Source: Nocardioides flavescens
GTDB lineage: Bacteria > Actinomycetota > Actinomycetes > Propionibacteriales > Nocardioidaceae
DNA length: 64,000 bases
Direction of reading: 5' to 3'
Assembly (NCBI RefSeq): GCF_009823805.1
Contig: NZ_WUEK01000002.1
Span: 434,001 to 498,000 of the forward strand
The notes under the pieces were generated by a model. That model saw only the letters and a program-made list of their open reading frames with translations. It was not told the origin of the DNA and searched no databases. Positions 24,128 to 32,585 of this stretch are shown here, in pieces. The first letter of the stretch is position 1, and each line of letters starts with the position of its first letter. The position numbers were made by a program, and so were the translations under genes.

Positions 24128-26497
24128 TCAGGCGCCGACGTACGCCGCGAGGTGCTGACCGGTGAGGGTGTCGGCGCGCACGAGGTCGGCGGGGGTGCCC
24201 TCGAAGACGACCCGGCCGCCGTCGTGTCCGGCACCGGGGCCGAGGTCGATGACCCAGTCGGCGTGGGCCATGACGGCCTGGTGGTGCTCGATCACGATCA
24301 CGGTGCGACCGGAGTCGACCAGGCGGTCGAGCAGGCCGAGGAGGTGCTCGACGTCGGCGAGGTGCAGCCCGGTGGTGGGCTCGTCGAGCACGAACACGCT
24401 GCCCGACTTGTCGCCGAGCTGCACGGCCAGCTTGAGGCGCTGGCGCTCACCACCCGAGAGCGTGGTGAGCGGCTGGCCGAGGGTGACGTAGCCCAGACCG
24501 ACGTCGGCGAGGCGTTCGAGGATGCGGTGGGCGGCGGGCAGGGCGCCGTCGCCGCCGGGCGCGAAGAACGCGACCGCCTCCTCGACCGGCATGGCCAGCA
24601 CCTGGCTGATGTCGCGGCCGCCGTAGAGGTGCTCCAGCACGCCGGCGTCGAAGCGGCGGCCCTCGCAGACCTCGCACGGGACGGCCGTGCCGCCGGCGAT
24701 GCCGAGGTCGCTGTAGACGACCCCCGCGCCGTTGCACGTGGGGCAGGCGCCCTCGGAGTTGGCGCTGAAGAGGGCCGGCTTGACCCCGTTGGCCTTGGCG
24801 AAGGCCTTGCGGATCGGCTCGAGCAGCCCGGTGTACGTCGCCGGGTTGCTCCTGCGCGAACCCCGGATCGCGCTCTGGTCGACCACGACGACGCCCTCGT
24901 GCCCGGCGACCGAGCCGTGCACGAGCGAGCTCTTGCCGGACCCGGCCACGCCGGTCACGACCGTCAGCACGCCGAGCGGGACGTCGACGTCGACGTCGCG
25001 CAGGTTGTGGGTCGCGGCCCCGCGCACCTCGAGCACGCCCGTGCGCGCGCGCACCGACTCCTTCAGCGCGGCGCGGTCGTCGAGATGACGCCCGGTGAGC
25101 GTGTCGGCGCGCCGCAGCTCGTCGAAGCCGCCCTCGAAGACGATCTGCCCGCCGGCGGACCCGGCGCGCGGGCCGAGGTCGACGACGTGGTCGGCGATCG
25201 CGATCGTCTCGGGCTTGTGCTCGACGACCAGGACGGTGTTGCCCTTGTCGCGCAGCTGCAGCAGCAGCTGGTTGAGGCGCGCGATGTCGTGGGGGTGCAG
25301 CCCGATGGTCGGCTCGTCGAAGACGTAGGTGACGTCGGTGAGCGAGGAGCCGAGGTGGCGCACCATCTTGGTGCGCTGCGCCTCTCCGCCCGACAGTGTG
25401 CCGGACGCCCGGTCGAGCGAGAGGTAGCCGAGCCCGATCGACACGAACGACTCCAGGGAGGCGACCAGCGCCTCCAGCAGCGGAGCCGTCGACGGCTCGT
25501 CGAGCTCGCGCAGCCAGACGACCAGGTCGCGGATCTCCATCGCGCACAGGTCGGCGATGCTGCGCCCGCCGATCTTCGAGGACCGGGCGAGCTCGGTGAG
25601 CCGGGTGCCGTCGCAGTCGGGGCAGGTCGTGAAGGTGACCACCCGGTCGACGAAGGCCCGGATGTGCGGCTGCATCGACTCGCGGTCCTTGGCCAGGAAC
25701 GACTTGCGGATCTGCGGGATCAGCCCGTAGTAGGTGAGGTTGATGCCCTCGACCTTGATCTTGGTCGCCTCCCTGTGCAGGAGGTCCTCGCGCTCGGCGT
25801 CGGTGTAGTCGCGGATGGCCTTGTCGGGGTCGAAGAAGCCGGACTGGCGGTAGATCCGGCCGTACCAGCCGTCCATCGTGATGCCAGGGACGTTGATGGC
25901 ACCCTCGTTGAGCGACTTCGACTCGTCGATGATGGCGGTGAGGTCGAAGTCGCTGACCGCGCCGCGGCCCTCGCACCGCGGGCACATGCCGCCGGTGACG
26001 GAGAAGGTGCGCCGCTCCTTGACCTCCCTGCCGCCCTTGGACGTCGTGATCGCGCCCGCGCCGCTGACCGAGGCGACGTTGAAGGAGAACGCCTGCGCGG
26101 AGCCGACGTGCGGCGAGCCCAGGCGGCTGAACAGGATGCGCAGCATCGCGTTGACGTCGGTCGCGGTGCCGACCGTCGACGTCGGGTTGCTGCCCATGCG
26201 CTCCTGGTCGACGACGATGGCGGTGGTGAGCCCGTCGAGCAGGTCGACGTCGGGTCGGGCCTGGTGGGGCATGAACCCCTGCAGGAACGCCGGGTAGGTC
26301 TCGTTGATGAGCCGCTGCGACTCCGCCGCGATCGTGCCGAAGACCAGCGAGCTCTTGCCCGACCCCGAGACCCCGGTGAACGCCGTGAGACGGCGCTTGG
26401 GGATCTCGACACTCACGTCCTTGAGGTTGTTGACCCGGGCCCCGGTCACGCGGATGCGGTCGTGGGCGTCGGCGACGTGCTCACCTGTGCGCGGCAT
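24128..26497 (-). CDS. UvrA-like ABC ATPase (short, drug-resistance type)
   Basis: A 789-residue tandem ABC ATPase of the UvrA family, about 150 residues shorter than canonical UvrA. Both Walker A motifs (GVSGSGKSSLV, GVAGSGKSSLV), both signatures (SGGEAQRTKM, SGGERQRLKL) and zinc knuckles (CPRCEGRG, CPDCDGT, CPTCNGAG) are present. Short UvrA-like proteins (UvrA2, DrrC) are linked to drug tolerance rather than to UvrB-dependent excision repair. ATG 26497 was taken as the start; upstream residues are non-homologous. It precedes the methyltransferase with 1 bp between stop and start. Confidence 0.88.
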   Translation of the reverse strand: MPRTGEHVADAHDRIRVTGARVNNLKDVSVEIPKRRLTAFTGVSGSGKSSLVFGTIAAESQRLINETYPAFLQGFMPHQARPDVDLLDGLTTAIVVDQERMGSNPTSTVGTATDVNAMLRILFSRLGSPHVGSAQAFSFNVASVSGAGAITTSKGGREVKERRTFSVTGGMCPRCEGRGAVSDFDLTAIIDESKSLNEGAINVPGITMDGWYGRIYRQSGFFDPDKAIRDYTDAEREDLLHREATKIKVEGINLTYYGLIPQIRKSFLAKDRESMQPHIRAFVDRVVTFTTCPDCDGTRLTELARSSKIGGRSIADLCAMEIRDLVVWLRELDEPSTAPLLEALVASLESFVSIGLGYLSLDRASGTLSGGEAQRTKMVRHLGSSLTDVTYVFDEPTIGLHPHDIARLNQLLLQLRDKGNTVLVVEHKPETIAIADHVVDLGPRAGSAGGQIVFEGGFDELRRADTLTGRHLDDRAALKESVRARTGVLEVRGAATHNLRDVDVDVPLGVLTVVTGVAGSGKSSLVHGSVAGHEGVVVVDQSAIRGSRRSNPATYTGLLEPIRKAFAKANGVKPALFSANSEGACPTCNGAGVVYSDLGIAGGTAVPCEVCEGRRFDAGVLEHLYGGRDISQVLAMPVEEAVAFFAPGGDGALPAAHRILERLADVGLGYVTLGQPLTTLSGGERQRLKLAVQLGDKSGSVFVLDEPTTGLHLADVEHLLGLLDRLVDSGRTVIVIEHHQAVMAHADWVIDLGPGAGHDGGRVVFEGTPADLVRADTLTGQHLAAYVGA

Positions 26498-26533
26498 GGG
26501 CCTCAGTCTCCAACAGCACACCGACAGTCGTCC

Positions 26534-26953
26534 TCACGCGACCTCCTGGACGCGGATCATGTTGCCGGCGGGGTCGCGCACCGCGCAGTCACGGGCGCCC
26601 CAGTCCTGCTGCATCGGCTCCTGCACGACGTCGGCCCCGCCGACGCGGAGGGCCTCGAAGGTCGCGTCGAGGTCGGGCGTCGAGAGCATGAGGCTCGCGA
26701 AGGTGCCCTTGGCCATCATCTCGGTGATGACGCGCCGTTCCTCCTCCGTCGTCGAGGGGTCGGCGCCCGGCGGGTGGAGGACCACGCTGACGTCGGGCTG
26801 CCCGACGGGCCCGACGGTGAGCCAGCGCATCTGCTCCCAGCCGACGTCGAGGCGCAGCTCCCAGCCGAGCAGGTCGCGGTAGAAGCCGAGGGCCGCCTCG
26901 GCGTCGTCGTGGGGCAGGAACGTCGTGCGGATCCGGAGCTCGGGAGAGGTCAT
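26534..26953 (-). CDS. VOC (glyoxalase-like) family protein
   Basis: A 139-residue VOC protein: DAEAALGFYRDLLGWELR at the start and VRDPAGNMIRVQE at the end. The role is unknown; relatives include extradiol-dioxygenase-like and resistance proteins. It has its own leaderless promoter, TAGCGT (26965-26960), which overlaps the AraC stop codon and ends six bases before the ATG. Confidence 0.87.
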   Translation of the reverse strand: MTSPELRIRTTFLPHDDAEAALGFYRDLLGWELRLDVGWEQMRWLTVGPVGQPDVSVVLHPPGADPSTTEEERRVITEMMAKGTFASLMLSTPDLDATFEALRVGGADVVQEPMQQDWGARDCAVRDPAGNMIRVQEVA

Positions 26954-26962
26954 GGGGCCACG

Positions 26963-27400
26963 CTAGGGACGCGTCGGCGGGCCCGCTTCTCGATTCCTGA
27001 CCGGTCGTGCGACCTTGCGGGTCTCACACGACGGGAGCCCGGAGAGGTCGTCGCCGCGGGTGCGGCGGTACTCGCTCGGCGACATCCCGACGAGCTCGCT
27101 GAACTTGGCGCTGAAGGTCCCCAGCGACGACGCCCCGACGGCGAAGCAGACCTCGGTGACGCTGAGGTCGCCGCGGCGCAGCAGCGACATCGCCCGCTCG
27201 ATGCGCCGCGTCATGAGGTAGCCGTAGGGCGACTCGCCGTAGGCCTTCTTGAACTCCCGGCTCAGGTGGCCGGCGGACAGGTGCACCTCGCGGGCCAGCG
27301 CCTCGACGTCGAGCGGCTGGGCGAAGTCGCGGTCCATCCGGTCGCGGACCCGTCGCAGTCGGGCCAGGTCACGCAGCCGCTGCTCGCCCGACGTGCTCAC
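26963..27400 (-). CDS. AraC family transcriptional regulator (short)
   Basis: A 145-residue protein made of a bare AraC DNA-binding domain: first HTH VEALAREVHLSAGHLSREFKKAYG, second HTH VTEVCFAVGASSLGTFSAKFSELVG. There is no ligand domain. The GTG start overlaps the WYL regulator's stop (GTGA), so the two are co-translated. Likely targets are the neighbouring VOC and UvrA-like genes; this is inferred from position. Confidence 0.87.
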   Translation of the reverse strand: MSTSGEQRLRDLARLRRVRDRMDRDFAQPLDVEALAREVHLSAGHLSREFKKAYGESPYGYLMTRRIERAMSLLRRGDLSVTEVCFAVGASSLGTFSAKFSELVGMSPSEYRRTRGDDLSGLPSCETRKVARPVRNREAGPPTRP

Positions 27401-28350
27401 GGCGCCGATGCTGCCACGCACCGCCGGCCCAGGTCGGCGAAGGCCGCGCGGAGCTCCGCCGGCTCGACCTCGCTCAGGTCGGCGCCGAACCGCGCGAGGG
27501 AGGCGGCGAGCCCGGTCCACGACCAGGAGCCGAGGTCGAGGCGGCACCGGTCCGGCCCCAGCGACTCGACGACCCCGTCCCCGGCGTACGCCGCCACCTC
27601 GGCCGCGGGGAGCGCCATCACCGCGCTCCCCCGGCACGGCCAGTCGCTCCCGCTCGTCGAGCCTCGGAAGCGGCCGGCCACGAACGCCGCCACGTCACCG
27701 CCGGGCACCTCGCGCGGGACGAACCGCGGGCCCGTCGGCGGGTGGGGCACGAGCCGGTCGACGCGGAAGGTGCGCCAGTCGGCGCGGTCGAGGTCCCAGG
27801 CGAGGAGGTACCACCGCCCGGCTCGGGCCACCACGTGGTGCGGCTCCACGCGCCGACGCTGCAGCTCCCCGTCGCGGTCGGGGTACGACGCGCGCAGCAC
27901 CTCGTGGTCACGCGCGGCCACGGCCAGCACCAGCAGCACGTCAGGGTCGACCGCGGGGCCCGGGGCGCCGACGGTCGTCACGCTCACCGCGTCGACCCGC
28001 AGCCGCAGTCGGGTCGGCAGCACCTGGCGCACCGTCGCGAGAGCACGCAGCGCGTCCTCCCCCACGTCGGCCCCGCTGGCGGCGGCGACCCGGAGCGCAA
28101 CGGCGAGGGCGACCGCCTGCTCGTCGTCGAACAGCAGCGGCGGCAGTGCGCCGCCCGGCTCGAGGCGGTAGCCGCCGTCGGGCCCCTTGACCGCGCGGAC
28201 GCGGTAGCCGAGCTCGCGCAAACGGTCGACGTCGCGACGCACGGTCCGCTCGCTGACGCCGAGCCGTTCGGCGATCAGGGCGCCGGGCCAGTCACGCCGC
28301 ACCTGCAGGAGGGACAGCAGCGACAGCATCCTCGACGACGGGCTCGGCAC
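27397..28350 (-). CDS. HTH-WYL domain transcriptional regulator (YafY/DeoR type)
   Basis: A 317-residue regulator with an N-terminal winged helix (IAERLGVSERTVRRDVDRLRELGY) and a WYL ligand domain (RRVEPHHVVARAGRWYLLAWD, then DWRTFRVDRL). GTG 28350 (VPSPSSRMLSLLSLLQ) is the likely start; a 10-residue extension is possible. A palindrome lies in the divergent promoter. WYL proteins often sense DNA-damage-derived or nucleotide ligands. Confidence 0.87.
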   Translation of the reverse strand: MPSPSSRMLSLLSLLQVRRDWPGALIAERLGVSERTVRRDVDRLRELGYRVRAVKGPDGGYRLEPGGALPPLLFDDEQAVALAVALRVAAASGADVGEDALRALATVRQVLPTRLRLRVDAVSVTTVGAPGPAVDPDVLLVLAVAARDHEVLRASYPDRDGELQRRRVEPHHVVARAGRWYLLAWDLDRADWRTFRVDRLVPHPPTGPRFVPREVPGGDVAAFVAGRFRGSTSGSDWPCRGSAVMALPAAEVAAYAGDGVVESLGPDRCRLDLGSWSWTGLAASLARFGADLSEVEPAELRAAFADLGRRCVAASAP

Positions 28351-28384
28351 GACATCCAGGATGCCCGAAGTAGCGGACACGATC

Positions 28385-28402
28385 TGACCGCTACCGCGGT
28401 CA
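28385..28402. promoter_or_regulatory. Palindrome TGACCGC-TACC-GCGGTCA
   Basis: A perfect 7-4-7 inverted repeat between the WYL regulator and the divergent VOC/PhnB-like gene, 10 bases from the latter's ATG. Likely operator of the WYL protein; the assignment is inferred. Confidence 0.55.
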
Positions 28403-28412
28403 CGGTGTGCTC

Positions 28413-28835
28413 ATGACCATCGAGACCACACCCCACCTGAACTTCCGCGACCAGGCCCGGGCGGCCCTGGAGCACTACCAGAAGGCCTTCGGCGGCGACC
28501 TCGTCGCCATGACCTACGCCGACACGGGTCTGCCCGCCGACGCGCCCGGCGCCGACGGCATCGTCTGGGGCCAGGTGAGCGCGCCCGGTGGCTTCCGGGT
28601 CATGGCCTACGACGTGCAGCCCGAGCACGACCACTCCCCCGGGGAGCGCGCCTTCTTCGTCTCCGTCCGCGCGACCTCGGCCGAGGAGCTGACCGGGCCC
28701 TGGGAGGTGCTGGCCGACGGCGGCACCGTCGTCGCCCCGCTCGCCCCGTCCCAGTGGTCGCCGCTCTACGGCATGGTGACCGACCGGTTCGGGGTCACCT
28801 GGGTGCTCGACGTCGCGGTGTCGTACGCCGGCTGA
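28413..28835 (+). CDS. VOC family protein, PhnB-like
   Basis: A 140-residue protein of the PhnB/DUF1338-like VOC branch: TPHLNFRDQARAALEHYQKAFGG at the start and SPLYGMVTDRFGVTWVLDV at the end. Function unknown. The ATG at 28413 is used; GTG 28407 would add two residues. Divergent from the WYL regulator and likely under its control. Confidence 0.87.
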   Translation: MTIETTPHLNFRDQARAALEHYQKAFGGDLVAMTYADTGLPADAPGADGIVWGQVSAPGGFRVMAYDVQPEHDHSPGERAFFVSVRATSAEELTGPWEVLADGGTVVAPLAPSQWSPLYGMVTDRFGVTWVLDVAVSYAG

Positions 28836-28837
28836 CC

Positions 28838-30577
28838 TCAGTGCACCGGGACGTCGACCGTGGCGACCCGGTGCAGGGTCGCCCGGCCGTGGTCGCCGTC
28901 GTGCACCTCGCCGCGCGACCACCAGAACCGCACCCGGTCGCTCTGCAGCTCGAGCACGGCGAGGTTGTTGTCGTACCACGGCCCCCGCGTCATGCTCCAG
29001 CGCAGCGGCGAGCGCTTCACCCGGCCCAGCAGCAACCGTCCGGTGGGCCGGGCGCGGCCGAGACCCGCGAGCCGGATCGCCACCTTCATGAACGTCGGCA
29101 GCGGGTTGCGGATCGGCGAGCAGACCGCCTGCACGACGGCGCTCTGCAGTTCGCGTCCCGCCGCGGGGTCGGCCCAGGCCTCGGCGAGGTAGCTGTGGTG
29201 GACGTCGCCGGACAGGAACGTCACCGACCTGGGCGCGCGGCCGCGCTGTCCCGTCGCGACCTCCACGACCATCCCGGTGAGCTCCTGGAAGCCGCGCTGG
29301 AACGCCGCCCAGTGCTCCATGTCGGCGGCCTGGCGGGCCCACTCCCCGAACCGCTTGGTGCGGCGGCTGAGCGTGCCCTGGGCCAGCACCTCGCCGAGCG
29401 CCTCGACGTGGTGCAGGGCGGGCGCGAGCAGGACCGGCAGCGACGTGCCGATCAGCAGGTGGTCGACGTCGCCCTGCAGCTGCTCGTCGACCCAGGCCAG
29501 CTCGTCGTCGTCGAGCATCGAGCGGTGCTCGGGGTCGAGCACCCGCGCGGCGCGTGAGTCCACGACGACCAGGCGCGCCTGGGTGCCGAAGTCACGGGTG
29601 TAGCTCCACCGGTAGGTCGTCGGCTCGCGGTCCACCTCCTCGGCCAACCGGTCGACCTCCGCGGTGAGGTCGAGCTCCCCCGGCCCGTCGTACGTCGCGA
29701 CCCGCTGCCACAGCGCGTCCTCGGCCCGCGCCTGCGGGCTGAGGTTGCCGAGGTGCTGGTAGACCCAGTAGGAGCCGAGCCCCGAGACGACCCGCTCGTG
29801 CCACCAGTCGGTGGCGTCCATCTCCCGCTTCCAGGTCTGGCTGGTGTTCCAGTCGTCGCGGATGTCGTGGTCGTCGAAGATCATGGCGCTGGGCAGCGTC
29901 GAGAGCAGCCAGCGGTTGGCCGGGTCGCTCCAGGCGAGCCGGTAGAGGTGGGCGTACTCCTGGTAGTCCTTCAGCTCGGTCCACGGCGGCTGCTCGGGGT
30001 CGCGGCGGGCTGCGATGAAGTCCTTCATCAGCGGGCTGGTGTCGTCGGCGTAGACCTGGTCGCCGAGGAAGACCACGAGGTCCGGCCAGCGCTCGGGCTC
30101 CTCGCCCGTGACCCCGGCCATCCGCAGCGCGTAGGCGCGCAGGGCGTCGACGCCGAACGCCTCGTTGCCCTCCTCGTCGTGCGGCATGCTGACGCGGCAC
30201 GACCCGAACGCCATCCGCAGCGGCTTGCCTGGCTTCAGGGTCGGGATCACCGACGGCGGCAGCTCCGGCTCGACGCCGGTCGAGTCACGAGTCGAGTCGC
30301 CGGCCCGCCCCGGCGGTTCGGGCCAGGCCTGCACGCCGTCGACGGTGAGGCGGTACGGCGTGGCCGTGCCGGGCGGGAGTCCCTCGACCTCGACCAGCGC
30401 GTAGTGGTGGCCGTGCACCGCGAAGGTACGGGCCTCCGCGCTGACGTCGCCGGCCTCGACGCACACGGTCGCGCTCTCGGCCGTCTCGACCCAGATCGTG
30501 GCCGACGTGTCGTCGACGTAGCGCAGCAGCGGACCGAGCCGCAGCGGCCCGTCCGGCAGCTCCTCGAGCGTGCTCAC
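28838..30577 (-). CDS. PhoD-like phosphodiesterase/alkaline phosphatase D family protein
   Basis: A 579-residue metallophosphatase of the PhoD superfamily. An N-terminal Fn3-like domain (residues 1-105) precedes the catalytic domain with MAFGSCR, DLVVFLGDQVYAD, MIFDDHDIRDDWN and VTFLSGDVHHSY, which hold the metal ligands. There is no signal peptide, so it is a cytoplasmic variant unlike secreted PhoD. The substrate may be a phosphodiester. The GTG has a GGGAGGGG site seven bases upstream. Confidence 0.87.
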   Translation of the reverse strand: MSTLEELPDGPLRLGPLLRYVDDTSATIWVETAESATVCVEAGDVSAEARTFAVHGHHYALVEVEGLPPGTATPYRLTVDGVQAWPEPPGRAGDSTRDSTGVEPELPPSVIPTLKPGKPLRMAFGSCRVSMPHDEEGNEAFGVDALRAYALRMAGVTGEEPERWPDLVVFLGDQVYADDTSPLMKDFIAARRDPEQPPWTELKDYQEYAHLYRLAWSDPANRWLLSTLPSAMIFDDHDIRDDWNTSQTWKREMDATDWWHERVVSGLGSYWVYQHLGNLSPQARAEDALWQRVATYDGPGELDLTAEVDRLAEEVDREPTTYRWSYTRDFGTQARLVVVDSRAARVLDPEHRSMLDDDELAWVDEQLQGDVDHLLIGTSLPVLLAPALHHVEALGEVLAQGTLSRRTKRFGEWARQAADMEHWAAFQRGFQELTGMVVEVATGQRGRAPRSVTFLSGDVHHSYLAEAWADPAAGRELQSAVVQAVCSPIRNPLPTFMKVAIRLAGLGRARPTGRLLLGRVKRSPLRWSMTRGPWYDNNLAVLELQSDRVRFWWSRGEVHDGDHGRATLHRVATVDVPVH

Positions 30578-30639
30578 GACCCACCCCTCCCAGCGAGACG
30601 TCCCAGAAGACGTCGCGGGTCGGGCGGTACCCACGCGCG

Positions 30640-31317
30640 TCAGCGCGTCACGAGGCCGTGCTCGTGGGCGAACACCACGATCTGCACCCGGTCGCGCAGC
30701 GCGAGCTTGCGCAGGATTGCGCCGACGTGGGTCTTGACCGTCGACTCGGAGGCGAAGATGCGGGCGGCGATCTCGGTGTTGGACAGCCCGCGCGCGACGG
30801 CGTCGAAGACCTCGCGCTCTTTCTCCGTCAGCCCGACGTACGCCGCGGGTGGGGTCACGGGTGCCCGGAACTGCTGCTCGAGCAGGGTGGAGAGGTCGGT
30901 CGGGGCGAGCACCGCGTTGCCCGCGTGCACGGTGCGGATCGCGTCGCGCAGCTGCAGCGGCGTCGTGCCCTTGAGCAGGAACCCGCTCGCGCCGTGGCGG
31001 ATGGCGGTGGCCGCGCGGTCGTCGAGGTTGAACGTCGTCAGCACCACGACCCGCACCGGGTGCTCGCGGGCCGCGACCCGGGTCGGGGCGAAGATCTGCC
31101 TGGTCGCCTCCACGCCGTCCATCTCGGGCATCCGGATGTCCATCAGCACCACGTCGGGGGCGAGCTCGTCGACCAGTCGCACCGCCTCGACTCCGTCGGC
31201 GGCGGTGCCGACGACGCTCATGCCCTCCTGGGCGTCGACGATGACCTTGACGCCCTCCCGGAACAGGTCCTGGTCGTCGACCAGGAGGACCCGGATGTCC
31301 GGCTGCTCCCCGCTCAC
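30640..31317 (-). CDS. Response regulator, NarL/LuxR type
   Basis: A 225-residue response regulator. The receiver domain has acidic pair VDDQ and phospho-acceptor Asp in PDVVLMDIRMP, with switch Thr in LTTFNLDD and Lys in FLLKGTT. The output is a LuxR HTH (LTEKEREVFDAVARGLSNTEI). The GTG overlaps the sensor kinase stop (GTGA). As the last gene of the cell-wall operon it probably responds to the kinase and feeds back on that operon. Confidence 0.92.
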   Translation of the reverse strand: MSGEQPDIRVLLVDDQDLFREGVKVIVDAQEGMSVVGTAADGVEAVRLVDELAPDVVLMDIRMPEMDGVEATRQIFAPTRVAAREHPVRVVVLTTFNLDDRAATAIRHGASGFLLKGTTPLQLRDAIRTVHAGNAVLAPTDLSTLLEQQFRAPVTPPAAYVGLTEKEREVFDAVARGLSNTEIAARIFASESTVKTHVGAILRKLALRDRVQIVVFAHEHGLVTR

Positions 31318-32585
31318 GCGCGCACCGGCACCCAGGCCGTGGTGGTGAACGTCGGCCCGTCGGGCCCGCTGCGCCGTCGTACGTCGAGCCGGCCCCCGAC
31401 GGCCTCGACCCGCCGACGCATGCCGGGCAGCCCCTGACCGCCTCGTGGCCCACCTGGGTCCACGACGCTGATCGGCTGGGTCTCGCCGGCGTCGGCGAGG
31501 GCGTTGCTCACCTCGAGGCGCAGGTCGCGCTCGAAGGAGTCGTGGGGCCAGTGCCGCTCGACGCGGATCGGTCGGTCGCGGCGCCCGTGGCGCACGGCGT
31601 TGGTGAGCATCTCCTGCACCACGCGGTGGGCGACCACCTCGAGCTCCGGAGGCAGCGGACGGGCCTCGCCCACCTCGTCGACGACGACCTCGCGGCCCGA
31701 GGACCGCACCCCGGCGACCAGCTCGTCGAAGCCACCGGGCCGGCTCGGCTCCGGATCGGGGGTCGGGGCGAGCACCCGGCGCACGTCGTCGAGCGAGGTG
31801 CGCGCCGAGTCCGCGACGGTGGCGAGGGTCCGCTTGAGGGTGGCCGGGTCGTCGGGGAGGTACTGCGCCGACTCGGCCTGGGCCAAGATCACCGCGAGCG
31901 AGTGGCCGACGACGTCGTGGACGTCGCGGGCGAGGCGGGCCTGGTCGTCGCGCAGCCGGGCGATCTCCTGGGCCTGCGCCGCCTCGCGCTGGGCCAGGGC
32001 CGCGTCGGCGTGGGCGACCTCCTCGGAGGCCTGGGAGCGCTGAGCGCGGGCGAGGAAGCGCAGCGTCAGCCCCGCCAGCCACGGCACCACGAGGACGAGC
32101 GCTCCGACGACCGCGGCGCCGAGCTGCCAGGTGTCGCTGAGCCGCTCGACGACGTCCTGCACCTGACGGGCCTGGTCGATGCCGAGCAGCATCCCGCGGA
32201 ACACGTCGGTGGCCAGCAGGAACGCCACCACGAGTCCCGCCGCGGGGATGGACAGCCCGCTCAGCACGACGGTGACCTCGCGACCCCAGCGCGCGCACCC
32301 GAAGGCCACGAAGACGACGGCGAACTCCACCAGCAGCACCGACGTGCCGGTGAGGACCTGACAGGCGCCCATCAGCCAGACCAGCACCAGGGCCGCACCC
32401 GGCAGGTGGCGGCTCAGCGCCGTCGCGACGGTGAAGCCGAGCACCAGCAGCAGGATCGCGCCCCCGGCGTAGGCGGACCGGTAGGCCTCGAGCAGGCCGT
32501 AGACCAGCACGAGACCGGCGAGCACCGCCTCGGGCGCCCACGTCTCCGGCTCGGCCCAGCGCGGCCCGGTGCGCCGAGGTGTCAT
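31314..32585 (-). CDS. Sensor histidine kinase, HisKA_3 type
   Basis: A 423-residue membrane kinase. Five to six membrane helices fill residues about 15-185, followed by a coiled-coil linker, the phospho-acceptor block LARDVHDVVGHSLAVILAQAE and a Bergerat ATPase domain (VVQEMLTNAVRHG, GGQGLPGMRRRVE). There is no large extracytoplasmic sensor, so it likely senses within the membrane. Start ATG overlaps the ligase stop (ATGA). This type pairs with NarL regulators, unlike the OmpR-type VanS/VanR of firmicutes. Confidence 0.92.
   Translation of the reverse strand: MTPRRTGPRWAEPETWAPEAVLAGLVLVYGLLEAYRSAYAGGAILLLVLGFTVATALSRHLPGAALVLVWLMGACQVLTGTSVLLVEFAVVFVAFGCARWGREVTVVLSGLSIPAAGLVVAFLLATDVFRGMLLGIDQARQVQDVVERLSDTWQLGAAVVGALVLVVPWLAGLTLRFLARAQRSQASEEVAHADAALAQREAAQAQEIARLRDDQARLARDVHDVVGHSLAVILAQAESAQYLPDDPATLKRTLATVADSARTSLDDVRRVLAPTPDPEPSRPGGFDELVAGVRSSGREVVVDEVGEARPLPPELEVVAHRVVQEMLTNAVRHGRRDRPIRVERHWPHDSFERDLRLEVSNALADAGETQPISVVDPGGPRGGQGLPGMRRRVEAVGGRLDVRRRSGPDGPTFTTTAWVPVRA

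Noticed and set aside
24152..28171. A 1339-codon open frame on the + strand opposite the UvrA-like gene and its neighbours
   Set aside because: Its translation is low-complexity Gly/Val/Asp/Arg without any domain, the usual antisense shadow in 72% G+C DNA; the minus-strand genes have clear motifs.
30581..30639. GACGT/ACGTC inverted repeat between the response regulator and the PhoD-like gene
   Set aside because: Only five-base arms and no positional link to a promoter element; likely chance.
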